64,000 nt of DNA from Apoda limacodes (Eukaryota > Arthropoda > Insecta > Lepidoptera > Limacodidae). A model generated the notes under the pieces. It was not told where the DNA came from and made no database searches. It saw only the letters and a program-made list of their open reading frames with translations. How positions within the stretch are numbered: position 1 is the first letter of the stretch; every line of letters begins with the position of its first letter. The DNA lies in assembly GCA_946406115.1 (NCBI GenBank), contig OX291557.1, positions 4,000,501-4,064,500 on the forward strand. The letters run 5' to 3'. Positions 35,440 to 46,888 of the stretch are shown here, in pieces. The position numbers were made by a program, and so were the translations under genes.

Positions 35440-35960
35440 CACTGTACATCTATATTATCTATATTAATATTATAAAGAGGAAAGATTTGATTGTTTGTTT
35501 GTATTTGAAAAAAGTTCTTTTCACATTAGAAGCCGTCATTATCCCTGATGAACATAGGCTTTTTTTCGCTGGAAAATGCTTCATTCCTACGGGAAAACGA
35601 GTTATAGGACAACGGGTAGTAAGAATTATCCTTCCGTACTTATCTTTTCCACATAACTTCTAAGCGGCTGAACCGATTCGGTTGAAATTTTATAAGGGTA
35701 TTTCGATGGTTTTCTGGATGATTTAAAAAAATACAATGGGATCCGGTAGGTGGCGCTGCTGTCAGTATGTCAACTACAAAACGGCTTGACCGGGTTGTGT
35801 TGGGGAACGGGTTGAAATTTTGTATGTGTATTTCCATGCCATTAAAGAAGAAAGATTTGATGGTTTGTTTTTTTTCTATAATTGAGGAGTTGCCGTAAGA
35901 ACCTACGCTGACAGCAAAATTTAGGGCGGGCGAAGCCGCTGGCAGAAGCTACTGTCATAT
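35440..35960 (+). repeat. Dispersed lepidopteran repeat ending GGGCGAAGCCGCTGGCAGAAGCT
   Basis: It starts ATTAATATTATAAAGAGGAA and carries CTGAACCGATTCGGTTGAAA. It ends AATTTAGGGCGGGCGAAGCC before GCTGGCAGAAGC. The same ending occurs at 45270-45310 and, reversed, at 47330-47390 and 17870-17930. Non-autonomous; class not assigned. Confidence 0.7.
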
Positions 35961-37440
35961 AAAGCTTATCTTAGCGCTAATTTACTAGTTGGGTATAGTC
36001 ATAAGCAACTTACAAAAAAAATTGAAATTCCACCAAAAACATTTTCATGAAAAATGTTGCCAAGACATGACCACGTGGCTCGCACTGTAGAAAATTAACG
36101 GATCTCATGTAGAGCTATGCTTTTAATGCGCTCAATGCTGTCTAATGCGCACATTTGATCGTTCTATTAACCAAAAATGAATGCCCTAGGACGTCAATTC
36201 CGGACCGCATTTCAAGCATTGGCTGCAGATGGTCGGGAGGTGGAGTAGTGGATGCGCTGTCAAATAGTAAACGGCCATATTGTTTGTTTACATTATGTGA
36301 ACAGAACGATTTCAATGCCTAAGCGATGTCATAGCTCTCAATGCCGTCAATAGAACGCACCTTATATAACCACTAATCAATGGATTCTAAGTCATTGTCT
36401 GTTAATAAATTTAAATCAGCGCTAAATATGGTTATCAGCAAGTCCATTATATAATTTAAAAGAATAAATTTGTTTATTTTACATCCGGAACCTGAGCCGT
36501 GCAGTGGTTGAAGCGTAATTGAGTAACAAACATCCAAACTTTCACATTTATAATATTAAGTAAGATTGAATTTGAAAAGTATAAATTTTATTGTAATCTA
36601 TGAAATGATTATCACCTACTTATGTTAATATTATTTGATATCTTAAAACTGATATCGCCCTAGAGATGATTTTTTAAATATGATCATGTTTGTGATTCAT
36701 CGGCGATGGATATTAGACAGGTGTTAATGCGTTTACTCCCCAAGGGCTCTGCAATGTGTACTTACTCCCCGAGGGCTCTTCAATAAATATTTTTTTATCT
36801 GAAGGGTTTGTGATTCATGTGTCATGGTGTTAACTCGCTAGAGGGTTCGATACAGCTACTTATAAAAAGTGTAAGTTGAAAAAGTTGGTTAATCTGCTGA
36901 ACCGGTTATGATGAAATTTAGAATGGGGATAACCTTAGGGAAGGGCATCTACTTTAAAAAGTTCAAGTGTAAGTCGAATAAGATTTTCATAAACAACTTA
37001 GAAGAGAGAGAGGGAATTTGCCAGAATCACTGAGGTTTTAATAAAATTTTGCATGCGGATAGCATATTGGAGAACGATACAGAAACTTAAAAAACTTCAA
37101 GTGTGAGTCGGATAAGCGCACTGAGGGTTCTATATAAAAGAGTATACTTCCGAGGTAGCCCCATATTAATGTAGTGAATTTAAAACTTAAACTTTTGGTC
37201 AAAGATAATTAACTATACTTCAGATCAGATTTTTGGGAAACAGTAATTATATTTACCTTCTTAGCGCATCTTTTTGAAGCCGGTTGTTTTTTTGATAAGA
37301 AGTATTTTTGATTACATTATCATTATTCACCAAAGTTTCTGGCTGTCCGCCCACTCACGCCTTAATCATTTCTCCGCATAGATAGGCTATTTACAGGCCC
37401 ATCCAGATCTTTTATATTGGTAAATTTCAACAATTCTAAG
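35961..37440. other. No gene seen; partial repeats
   Basis: Tandem CTCCCCAAGGGCTCT / CTCCCCGAGGGCTCT lies at about 36737-36782. Repeat-like text occurs at 36880-37135 (AACCGGTTATGATGAAATTT, CAAGTGTGAGTCGG). 37210-37290 matches the inverted-repeat element at 22500-22580 in reverse. Confidence 0.5.
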
Positions 37441-37630
37441 TAGGGGAGGCCGGGGTTCGACGTTCCGATTTTGGAGTCGGGGGCAATATGAATGTAATAG
37501 AAACGTTTAAAATTAACGACTCCTATATAAAAATGGTGCATAATTTATCCTAGTTCAAATTATATACTTAATTTCTTTGTAATAAGCATATATTTTGGCT
37601 CAGGATATTTTTTCTGTAAAAAGTCGACAA

Positions 37631-37686
37631 GGAACAACTCGCCCCACAAAGGGGCTGGTTGTTCCTCAGCTGAGGTAAGTTGTTCC
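37631..37686. promoter_or_regulatory. Left subterminal repeats of the pogo element
   Basis: GGAACAACTCGCCCC (37631-37645), its inverse GGGGCTGGTTGTTCC (37651-37665) and AAGTTGTTCC (37677-37686). The same core appears near the right end. Candidate transposase binding sites (inference). Confidence 0.7.
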
Positions 37687-38149
37687 GCTTATCAACTCCA
37701 GTCCCTAATAATGTAGTATTAGTTGGAAAGGTATTATATAAAATAAATAAGGTATATGTAATTGAATATTTATGAGAGTTTTATTTAGAAAAGTACAAAA
37801 TCTTAATGTTTTTTGCACATTTTTCAACAAAATTTAAAAATGTAATGAACAAAACTACAAACATAAAATAATAACAAGCATTAACTACCGGTTAATAGTG
37901 TAGTACAACCTAATTAATAGACTTAAGAGTAATAAACATTTTTAATATTACCTAATCAACTTTGACAAACGTTTGTTTGTCAAAAAAACAAAATTATTTC
38001 TTTTAATTAAATCAAAAATAACTAATTTTAACATTTCGAGTTAGAGTTTCTTAATTCAGTCTTACAGCATTCATTTTACTGAGATCAATAATCTAAACCT
38101 ACTCTGTGACAACAGATTCATTTCAGTCTTCAGAAGAACTTAAAAAAAA

Positions 38150-40066
38150 TTAATCAGAGTCGTCGTCAGAATTACAATTTTGACAAACATAAGAATGAAC
38201 ATCTTCAGATTTCAGGCATTTTGAATGAGCCCAATTCTTACACATGACGCATTTAATCCATTGATCACCTGGTCGTGAGTTGGAAAATAAATCGCAACAT
38301 ATTATACAATACCATTCCATGGTCTCTTCACTATCACTTCCATGATTATCGTCTTGCAGGACTTTCCTTTTCACATTTTCTTTACCATTTGCGGATTCAC
38401 TTGCCACTTTCTTTCGCTTGTTTGTACCAGTTACTTTATTCTTTTTGACTCTTTTTTCAACTTTCGTCTTTATTTTACTATTGCTCTTTACTTTTCTTGC
38501 TTTTTCTTCAGCCAAAGCATTCTTTACAGGCGTATCTGTCAGTATTGCTGGTTTTCTTATTCGTCGCTTAGTTGTTATACACGATCTTGGTGGTGCTTTT
38601 GGTAAAGGTTTAATAGCTTCAGGTGAAAATGTGCTAGATGTGGCTTGAATGACAACATTATTTGGCAAATTAGCAATGTGCGAGGGTCCTGGTTGAGGTT
38701 CGTTGGTTGCTGATTCTATTATTGCTGGATGTGGCTCGTTACCTGGGATGGTTTCCATATCATGATGCATCTGAGGTTCATTAACGTCTGCTAATTCTTG
38801 AAGCTGTGGTTCCAGATTTCCCAATTCCAATGAAATATTAGCAGTGTCGGGCATTGGTCGATCAGTTACGAACGACGGGGCAAAATCTTCATCCGTAAAT
38901 ATATCAGGGTTGTATGGACTTATGCCTGCCTTTTTAAATGCGTTCATAATGTTATTTGGTGTAGCTGCTAAAGGCCATGCATGTTTGACAATTCCAGGTA
39001 TCTCATAAATAGACATTGTCTTGCCTGGGTTATTACGTAGCCAGTTTTCTTGCGCTTTGGCACAATACGTTTTAAACGGTCCATTAACGCCAACGTCTAG
39101 TGGTTGCAAATTATGGGTACAATGTGGCGGGAAAGACAACATTATAACCGAATTGGCTTTTGCCTTTTCAACCACATCAATGTCAACATGTGATTGATGG
39201 TTATCAAGCAATAACAATACGGGGTCTTCGGGAGTGGGCTTTGTATGTTTTATAAAATGGTCCATAAATATGAGGAATTCTTTAGCCGTCATCCATCCTG
39301 AGCTATTTCCAGCTCCAATTATTATAATAATATATAATAATATATATTTAAGGCGCGGAAAAATAAACATAGGTGGTACAGTATTTCCCACTGCATTTGC
39401 TGCAAGTTCAACGGTAACTAAAGTTCCTCGTTCCGCTGACACTATGGCACCCACTTGTTTAACGCCTTTTGCAGCGACTATTTTCTTTGGCTTTAATACA
39501 GTGGCAACTTCGGTTTCGTCCAAGTTCCAAATTCTAGACGGTAGCAAGTTATATTTCAATATGACGTCTCCGAGCTTGCTAAAGAATTCATGAACGTTGT
39601 GCCGGTTAAAAGAGGATGCGCGTCCTGCACTTGTGGCTTCCGGAGCTCTTATGGACAAAGACGGATTTCTTTTCAGAAAACTAGTGAACCAATCAGCTCC
39701 AGCTTCTTTATTTCTATGCCAAGAGACTGGAATATTAGGCATGTCAAATTTGACAGCGCAACTATATGCCAACTTCCTTACTTCTTCTGGCAAAAGACCA
39801 AAGTAAATTGATGAACATTTTAATAAATAATCCGCCAATGTCGTCTCCTGGTCTTTGTTGAACACCTGTCTAGAATAGTAACCCACAGTAGGTGTTACAC
39901 CAGCTTTCAACTTTTTGACAAAGCGAAACAATGTCATATGACATATCTCTAATTCCCGAGCTACCGTCTTAAGTTTACGACCGTCTTTAATAACAGCATC
40001 AGCAGCCCGCTGCAAAAGCTCAATTGAAACTTTGCCCCGTTTTGTTTTTCGTTTATAGTTTCTCAT
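38150..40066 (-). CDS. Pogo/jerky-type transposase with C-terminal PHD finger
   Basis: Single 638-codon ORF. Residues about 14-55 form a psq-type helix-turn-helix (LLQRAADAVIKDG, ELEICHMTLFRFVKKL). Residues about 177-385 form a DDE_1 core with D183 (RIWNLDETEV), D288 (LLLLDNHQSHVD) and D324 (HNLQPLDVGVNGPFK), a DDD triad. Residues 500-570 are lysine-rich, probably nuclear targeting. Residues 587-631 are a C4HC3 PHD-type finger (C587, C590, C606, C609, H614, C617, C628, C631). Residues 241-250 (YILLYIIIII) come from an AT microsatellite at about 39317-39346 and replace the usual conserved segment before GAGNSSGWMT. The frame is intact but activity is doubtful. The start is the first ATG after the right subterminal repeats. 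Confidence 0.93.
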   Translation of the reverse strand: MRNYKRKTKRGKVSIELLQRAADAVIKDGRKLKTVARELEICHMTLFRFVKKLKAGVTPTVGYYSRQVFNKDQETTLADYLLKCSSIYFGLLPEEVRKLAYSCAVKFDMPNIPVSWHRNKEAGADWFTSFLKRNPSLSIRAPEATSAGRASSFNRHNVHEFFSKLGDVILKYNLLPSRIWNLDETEVATVLKPKKIVAAKGVKQVGAIVSAERGTLVTVELAANAVGNTVPPMFIFPRLKYILLYIIIIIGAGNSSGWMTAKEFLIFMDHFIKHTKPTPEDPVLLLLDNHQSHVDIDVVEKAKANSVIMLSFPPHCTHNLQPLDVGVNGPFKTYCAKAQENWLRNNPGKTMSIYEIPGIVKHAWPLAATPNNIMNAFKKAGISPYNPDIFTDEDFAPSFVTDRPMPDTANISLELGNLEPQLQELADVNEPQMHHDMETIPGNEPHPAIIESATNEPQPGPSHIANLPNNVVIQATSSTFSPEAIKPLPKAPPRSCITTKRRIRKPAILTDTPVKNALAEEKARKVKSNSKIKTKVEKRVKKNKVTGTNKRKKVASESANGKENVKRKVLQDDNHGSDSEETMEWYCIICCDLFSNSRPGDQWIKCVMCKNWAHSKCLKSEDVHSYVCQNCNSDDDSD

Positions 40067-40108
40067 CCTAAAACAAAGTTTTAATTTTATTATTTACGTA
40101 TTCATTAC

Positions 40109-40140
40109 GGGGCAGATTGTTCCGCGGAACAACTAGCCCC
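40109..40140. promoter_or_regulatory. Right subterminal repeats of the pogo element (inner pair)
   Basis: GGGGCAGATTGTTCC (40109-40123) and GGAACAACTAGCCCC (40126-40140) form an inverted pair only about 40 bp upstream of the transposase ATG. They could serve both transposase binding and autoregulation of its promoter (inference). A further copy, GGAACAACCTGCCCC, lies at 40489-40503 beside the terminal repeat. Confidence 0.7.
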
Positions 40141-40974
40141 CCGCCAGAGGAACTTGGAACCCCAAATTCTATTTTCTAAAGTAACATCCAATTATAATAG
40201 AATAGGTTTTCAAAAGCCAAAAATGATATTAAAAAGATAATCACTATAGTTTGCTCGACAGATAATAGCAAGTCACACATAAATAGCTAGAAAATTTATT
40301 GAAATAGACCAAAAAGTATGATGACGAAAATATTTACTTATGATGTTTGAGTGTCACTAATCGACTACCACGCTAACACGCGGACAGAGCGTCACTAAAA
40401 TGGCTGACGCAATGGCGCGATAATATGTCGTTTCGCGACGCACTTCACATTTATTGCTATCTCTTTTCTTCGCGGAGCTATTTCAATCGGAACAACCTGC
40501 CCCCGGCACTTTGAACCCCGGCCTCCCCTATATGTCAGATCAATAAAAATAGCCAAATTAAATTTCAATCATTTCTTGTTTATTATAATCATATATTGGC
40601 ACATCTATATTTAGCTATAGATTTAATAGTATAATACAAAGCATTTATTTATTTAATTGTAGGATCTGTTATTGTTACAGCAATATAATATACCTTAAAT
40701 AAATATATTGCATAAAAATAAATTATGTAACTTTACGGCTTGTGTGTAAGTATATGAAAAGGATTGTGGGTCGGTGTGACACTGTGAACAACTGTGTTTT
40801 ATATTATAATTAAAAATATTATTGCAGCAATTGTTTATTAGCATTATTTTTACAAAATATGCAAGATTAAAGTGCACTACTTACCAGCTATCATTACCCT
40901 AGTTCATATCTACTTTACACAAATTACAATTTGACAAGATTGAAACTGTTCTACTTTGTTATCACTGCACAAAA

Positions 40975-41560
40975 TGGAGTCCGTAAACCAGTTGATGTCA
41001 GAGACTTTGCCAGCTTCAAATCGTTTGTTTTGTTGTCTTTAAAATATCTTCAATCAAGTGGAGCATTTGACGAAAGAGCATGATCGTCTTGAGTTGCGCA
41101 GTCTACGCAAAATACTTTTAGTACATGGAGTCCCAGAAAACAAGACTGCATGAAGGTATCAAGGACACTATTTGTAAAATTGTGACAGAAAGAATGAAAT
41201 CCTAAGTTTTACCTCAGAGCAACTACATCACAGATATCGATTAGGCTATCTATTGAAAGACAAATCCAGACAATAGTTCTGAAGTTTTCTGATGTTCCCC
41301 TTAGAGATAAAGTGTGGTCTTACAAAACGGGGCTTAAAAATTCTGGAATCACGCTTTCTGGATTACTCACGAAGACTAGACACGAGTTATTCATGGCAGC
41401 ACGGCAAATATTTGGAATTGTGCTGGACGCAAGGAGGATCGATAATTGCAATTGGCATAAGATTGTTAGCCGTAGTAAGCTTAATGCTGCCCCAAACACG
41501 ACTGCTGATGCTTTCAGTTGCTCAATAGAAGCTAAAACTGGCCGAACCTAGAGAACAGCA
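40975..41560 (+). pseudogene. LINE ORF1 relic (CR1/Jockey-like)
   Basis: Broken plus-strand readings resemble a LINE ORF1: a coiled-coil-like start near 40976 (ESVNQLMSETLPASN), LVHGVPENKT (about 41120-41150), then FSDVPLRDKVWSYKTGLKNS and TKTRHELFMAARQIFGI (about 41290-41420). The order matches ORF1 proteins with a nucleic-acid-binding C-terminal domain. Frameshifts and stops throughout. ORF2 of probably the same copy starts near 42485. Confidence 0.6.
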
Positions 41561-42235
41561 GCGAAGAACTGGGTAATATTTACGTTCAAATGTTCACGAA
41601 CGATTGCAAAGCCGTTATGCATTCTTGCGCTCGCCTGTTATCTTGCAACTGATTGTTTTTACCTTAAATTTTCTCTTTTAACCTTTGAGTTACGTATCAT
41701 CACATATTGTTATTTTATTTATCACTTAACCTTGAAACATATTTTTATTTAGTTTTTAAAGAATTTTACGGCTCTTTGCGTTAAACGGAAATTGCGTTTT
41801 AGAATATATTAATTTGTACGGCTCTGGTAAATACTTTTTAAGACAACTTTAATTTGTTGTGGTTTTTTTTTAATTATTATAATGTTTTAAATGATAATGA
41901 TATTAACTTTCCTATTTATTTTTCTAGAATGTAGCTTCAATTTTCCGCTAAACTTGTACATAAATAATTCTTTTTTTTTCAGTTATACTTTTTTTGTTTA
42001 TTTTATTCGATTGTATTTAATTTTTCTAAACCAGACTGCTGGCAGATAGAGCACACATACTTCATATAATTTATTTTATTTAATATTAAACATACAAGTA
42101 GTCTTAATATTACATTATAGATATATATATTTAAATTAATGTATTATATAAATAGTGACAGCGACAGTCATTATTCTTTCTCCTGTTCTTCAGATGGATT
42201 GAACAATGACGACAAAATAAATAAATAAACAAATA
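41561..42235. other. Inter-ORF or decayed LINE region, no gene
   Basis: AT-rich sequence between the ORF1 relic and the SINE. 41565-41650 may be the last part of ORF1. Nothing else recognised. Confidence 0.45.
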
Positions 42236-42450
42236 AATATTTTTGGACATTACACACAGCGCCATCTGGCCCCAAAGTAAGCAAAGCTTGTGTTATGGGT
42301 ACCAAACAACGGATATAAATACATATAAATACATACATATTATACATAAGTACACCCAGACTCAAATTAATCACAAATGTTTGTCCAGTGTAGGAATCGA
42401 ACGCACACTCTCTGCACGGCAGTCCGTCACACTACCAACTACGCTGTGAG
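42236..42450 (-). mobile_element. tRNA-derived SINE (copy 2), full head
   Basis: The minus strand begins CCCTCACAGCGTAGTTGGTA (A-box region) and has GTGCGTTCGATTCC (B box) about 30 bp later. The body matches 29031-29265 (TATGTATTTATATGTATTTA, CAAGCTTTGCTTACTTTGGG, GCTGTGTGTAATGTCC) and the tail is AAATATTTATTTGTTTATTT. It sits between ORF1 and ORF2 of the 41-44.5 kb LINE. Confidence 0.88.
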
Positions 42451-42484
42451 GGAGTTCTCTTAACGCTTCTCCTTTTCTCAGCGC

Positions 42485-44500
42485 TACTTAAACTTCCACT
42501 TTTTTAGACTTACTGAAACATTTCAATATCGCACTTATAAATGCACAGATTATTCCAGCTCATTACTCCGATATGCTAGCATCTTTTGGTAACCAAAACA
42601 TTCACGTCGTCCTTGTTTCGGAGTCTTGTGTAAAACCTTGCTTACCTTCTACATCTTTTTCATTGCCAGACTCTCAGTTAGTTCTAAACGACCGTAAAGA
42701 TAGAGTGGTGGTGGTGGTGTGGCTATATATCTTAGGACTAACTTTTCCTTCTCTATAATCAACATTTTCTGATCAAATTTCCTCTAATACCCCCGAGCAT
42801 ATTTTTATTAAGGTTAAACTTGCAAGCTGGAAATTACTTCTTGGAGTTTTCTATAGTCCTAATGTACATATTAATTACTTTTTTTTCTTTTGAAAACCTT
42901 TTAGAAAATTTAACACTCCTTTTCCAGCACACAATTGTTATGGGTGACTTTAACACTTGTTTGTTAAAAAACGATAGTTGTTCTCATCTGCTCAACAGTT
43001 TTGTAGAGGGATGAAACCTACAAATATTACCGCTTAAAGATTTTATTATAGTTTCTTCCCCAACACATGTGTACAAACATAGTCAGTGTGCTGCTGATGC
43101 TACCACGATTTTGATTGATCTATCCTACAAATTACGTCCTCTTTAAGTCAAGAATACCACAGCAACGCAATTTTAGTAGAATGGATGTAGTAAGTTAAAT
43201 TGGGACGCTGTTATCAAATCATCTTCAGTTGATGAGAAAATTTTATTATTTAACAAAGTCATTACTGACCTTTATGACACACATGCCCCAATTCTAATGG
43301 TTAAAATAAAACATCTACAAGCACCGGCTTACCAATGAAATTAAACAGATGATGGTTGAATGAAATTGTGCTAAAGCTAAATGTAAAACCCACCCTTGTG
43401 AAAGCAAACCTTTCTAAGTATAAAACTCTTGAGAAATTGCTGCAATAGAATGTGTAGAGATACACAAAGACGCTATATTCATAAATCCGTTGAAAATGGT
43501 GATCCAGCAGAAATCTGGAAATTTCTTAAGTCATTAGGAGTTGGCAGGAATAATCGTATTCCTCCTTCAATTTTTTCGATTTCGATTTCAATCTTCTTAA
43601 ACAACACTTTTTTCCAATGCTGCTATTGAACGCAACAATAAAATAAATACGCCGAACTCACTTTCCTTAAAACCAACTCCTAACTTTCCTCCGTTCTGAA
43701 TCAATTATCTGATTGTGATGTTAAGAAAAGCATTATCGCTATATCCTCTAACGCTGTTGGGACTGACCATCCCATATCCATCTTACCATTCCTTCCTAAA
43801 GTTCTTGAACGTCTTGTTCATGAACAGCTGTCTCATTTCCTCACTAAACATAGTACGGTTACTGCACTTGTCAAAATCTCTGATGACATTCGTATTGGTA
43901 TAGAAAACAAAAAAAATCACAGTGCTAACACTATAAGATTCTAGCAACGCCTTTAATACTGTTGACTTTGATATATTACTTTCACTTTTAAGTTCTCTTA
44001 ACATATTATCTCCAACAGCAATCGACTGGTTTCATAGTTACGTGGGTGCCGGCAGCGGATCAAGGTAGATGATTCCTTCTCTACTTGGTGCTACACCAAT
44101 GCTGGTGTCAAAAAAGCTTCAGCGTCTCCAGAACTATGTATTAAATACATATTTGGTTTACGTAAATATCATTACATATCCGAATTCCGATTAAAACTCT
44201 AGTTGCTCCCAATTCGCCTTCGCCGGAAAACTCATATTCTGTTTCTTCTCTACAACGTACTGTTCAATCACTCTACTTTTATACATGAAAGAACGTTTAA
44301 ATTTTATAGCGTCTACAACTCATCGCGTCACTACAAACATGATGCTGAAAACCCCAACACATTATTCGCAAGCATAGAATGACTCGTTCACTGTCACAGC
44401 CATTAGGCTACGGAATATTTTACCCTTCAATGTCAAAAAAGCACAAACTATAAGAATATTTAAAAATCTGGTAATTACACATTACTTAAAGAGTTAAGCT
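42485..44500 (+). pseudogene. LINE ORF2 relic: endonuclease, internally deleted RT, C-terminus
   Basis: Plus-strand fragments in order. The endonuclease shows VLVSESCVKPCLPSTSFSLP (42610-42669), LLGVFYSPNVHINYF and IVMGDFNTCLLKND (42927-42975). A pre-RT linker reads RRYIHKSVENGDPAEIWKFL (43455-43515). RT start SSNAVGTDHPISILPFLPKV (about 43748-43810) and HSTVTALVKISDDI (43850-43890) follow. Reverse transcriptase motifs are deleted after DFDILLSLLSSL (about 43964-44000). The C-terminus resumes near 44120. Many stops; dead. It belongs to the CR1/Jockey superclade. Confidence 0.78.
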
Positions 44501-44959
44501 GTCTCATCAACACTGTTAATTTATTTATATGATGTAAGACGTATGTAGTGTGTGGACTTATATCAGTTTCTTGTTTGTTATGTATTCGATAAATATTTAT
44601 TATGTTTAGATGTGTGTACTTTGTGTATTAGTATTATTTAATAATTAAAAGTATATAAATTTAGCTATTGCTATAAATGTAAATATTATTTTACTTTTGT
44701 TTTTTTTTATATTGGTAAGTTTCAGTTAGCACAATCTACTTAATAATTTTATAAAGTCTCTTCTACCCGAAGGTTGTCTTCTATCCCTCATTAGCGTTAA
44801 GACCGCCAAGTTGTTATTTCTTTTATTGTTTTGTATTCTTTATGCGCAATAAAGTATTTATTAATATATATTTGAAAGTTTATGTCAATACTGACGTAGC
44901 AGCTATTTGAAGACAAATAAAAACCGGATATTTCGGATAACATTGATTTTTGGTATGAC
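44501..44959. other. Likely LINE 3' UTR and flank, no gene
   Basis: AT-rich sequence following the LINE C-terminus. AATAAAGTATTT at about 44847 may be its polyadenylation end. Confidence 0.4.
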
Positions 44960-45310
44960 TGTAACAAACATTATTTGGTATGGAAACAGTTAAAACCCCG
45001 AAGTACTGTCCCGGAAAATTCAAAAGTTCCCAAGGGAATAACTACAACTTTTGTGACTCAATCCTGTCGCAATGGAGCATCCAATTGAGCTGATTGCAGA
45101 ATAGTTGAAGATACGGAGAAGGACAAAGGCTACTTTTTATCCCGGAAAATTCAAAAGTTCCCGCGGGAGTAACTATTGCCAAATTACCATAGCTGCAGCT
45201 ATAGCTTGCTATAACAAACTTCTTTAGTGAACTCAATAAGGAGATTCTGTAAGATGCCCACGCCGATAACCAAATTTAGGGCAGGCGGAGCCGCTGGCAA
45301 AAGCTTGTCC
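44960..45310 (+). repeat. Dispersed repeat with CCCGGAAAATTCAAAAGTTCCC
   Basis: CCCGGAAAATTCAAAAGTTC occurs twice (about 45010 and 45140). The copy ends AATTTAGGGCAGGCGGAGCC before GCTGGCAAAAGCTTG, matching the ending at 35920-35955. Confidence 0.65.
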
Positions 45311-45854
45311 CTTATATACATCTGTCATAGTCTTTAAATACCCTGTGGTATTGAATGACATTTTATTTAACTTATTTTAATTACTGTATATATATAAATT
45401 TATTTACTATACGGAAATGGAAATCGTTAGCATTAGAATTTAATTCAAACTCTTTTAAAACCAGTACCTCAAGGCAATTGAATTCGTATTTTTACATCTA
45501 TAATCAATCAATGTGTTCGAATATATACTGACCTATAAACAATATTAAATTTTAAACTTGCCAATCACAATTTCAAAATTGTCGTTTTTACGATTTTTTT
45601 ACAGGTCGCATCACAGTGTTGCCAGATAAAAAATGTTTGAAAAGAAATCACACGGCTGATTTCTTTTCTTAGTTGGATATTGGCATACTACAGCAGTCTA
45701 TTACGACGTCATTTGTAGTTAGTTGAAGCGGAGCTGAGTTTTGTTTTTTTTTTTTTAATGATTTAATGGGAATTAACATTTAATACCTATTTTTATAAAC
45801 ATTGAGAAAGTTTTAAATTAATATGTCTGACAGTAATTTTTTTTATACCATAAA
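45311..45854. other. No gene seen
   Basis: AT-rich DNA with nothing recognised. Confidence 0.5.
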
Positions 45855-46330
45855 GTGCGATCAGGCGGTGATGGTAAGCGGTCACCGTGGCCTATGGACG
45901 CTTGCAACTCCAGAAGTATCACTCGCGCGTGGCCGACCCTTCAAAAATCCAATAACTTCTTTCTTGAAAAACCCCATACTGTAGTCCTTAGAGAAAACCT
46001 CCATGGAGGGAGCTCATTCCACAACCCAAGCGTTCGCGGGTGGAAGTTTCTCTGAAACCGCACTGTAGGCGACCATTTCGGTTCTAAAGTGTGAGAATGA
46101 ATTCCCTGCCGATGGCGAGCGGTGCGATGGTAGAAAGTAGCCGTGGGCATCATTTCAAACAAATCCTCAGAACACATCCCATTGTACAAGCGGTAGAACA
46201 CACACAGGGACGCAAAGTCTATCCTCAGACTTAACTTAAACTTAAGGGTTCGATATGGCAAGTGAGTTTGGGATCGTCAACAATTCTCACAGCCCGACGT
46301 TGAACATTTCTAGTAACACGTTACTCAGAA
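45855..46330 (-). pseudogene. LINE 3' end, CR1/Jockey-like (copy 3, best preserved C-terminus)
   Basis: Minus-strand frame 46261-45941 reads LRIDFASLCVFYRLYNGMCS, EDLFEMMPTATFYHRTARHR, then VRFQRNFHPRTLGLWNELPP, the conserved C-terminal block of LINE reverse transcriptases. The 3' end near 45890-45920 reads GCAACTCCAGAAGTATCACTC on the plus strand, with a CGGTCACCGTGGCC segment. Truncated on its 5' side at about 46330. Confidence 0.85.
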
Positions 46331-46888
46331 GTAGAAAAGGAACAAGGACCAACATTTCTATGTTTACATTATATTATTGCTCAGCCAGAGTGCAAAATTA
46401 TTGGTAAATTCGGCTTCTAATGCTAAGGTTCAAATTGATATTAATTGTAAGTATATGATATACATCCACATTTACAATTTAAACCTAACATTAGTAATAA
46501 AAATAATCAAATAATAGAGAAGAATTAAACACACCACAAAATTGAAAGTTAATTTTGTATCAGTCTTCTTAAAATGGAATTAATATCCCTTAATTATTTT
46601 CTAATTCAATTTCGTCTTCGTCCATTTAACCTATTGACACCAAAAACGTAAATGTATCTGTCTACTATTTAAAGAAGAGGTAATATCTTCCTGACGTCAC
46701 AAAGCTCACACAAACGTATTTAAGTGTATATAAACCGCATGCAAATATACAGCTTTCAAATTAAACTTTAGTCGCAGTTGTTATAAGAATTGTGAGATCT
46801 GTAATTGGCAGTTTTGGACTTCAAAAATGAGAAACTAACTCTATGCATCAATCGAAATCAAGAGAAAAAATATTAAATTGTTTAAAAT
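46331..46888. other. No gene seen
   Basis: AT-rich spacer between two oppositely oriented copies of the same LINE 3' end. Confidence 0.5.

Larger units (their letters stand above)
37443..40528 (-). mobile_element. Complete pogo/jerky-type DNA transposon with TA duplication
   Basis: The 3086-bp element is bounded by GGGGAGGCCGGGGTTC (37443-37458) and its exact inverse GAACCCCGGCCTCCCC (40513-40528). TA dinucleotides flank it (37441-37442 and 40529-40530), as expected for Tc1/mariner/pogo insertion. It holds one minus-strand transposase ORF (40066-38150) and clustered subterminal repeats at both ends. The perfect ends suggest a fairly recent insertion. Confidence 0.93.

Noticed and set aside
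38342..38648. Plus-strand hydrophobic frames within the pogo element
   Set aside because: Antisense shadows of the lysine-rich C-terminal part of the transposase.
42400..42450. tRNA gene on the minus strand
   Set aside because: A- and B-box-like sequence is present but there is no full cloverleaf, and the sequence continues into a SINE body shared with 29031-29265.
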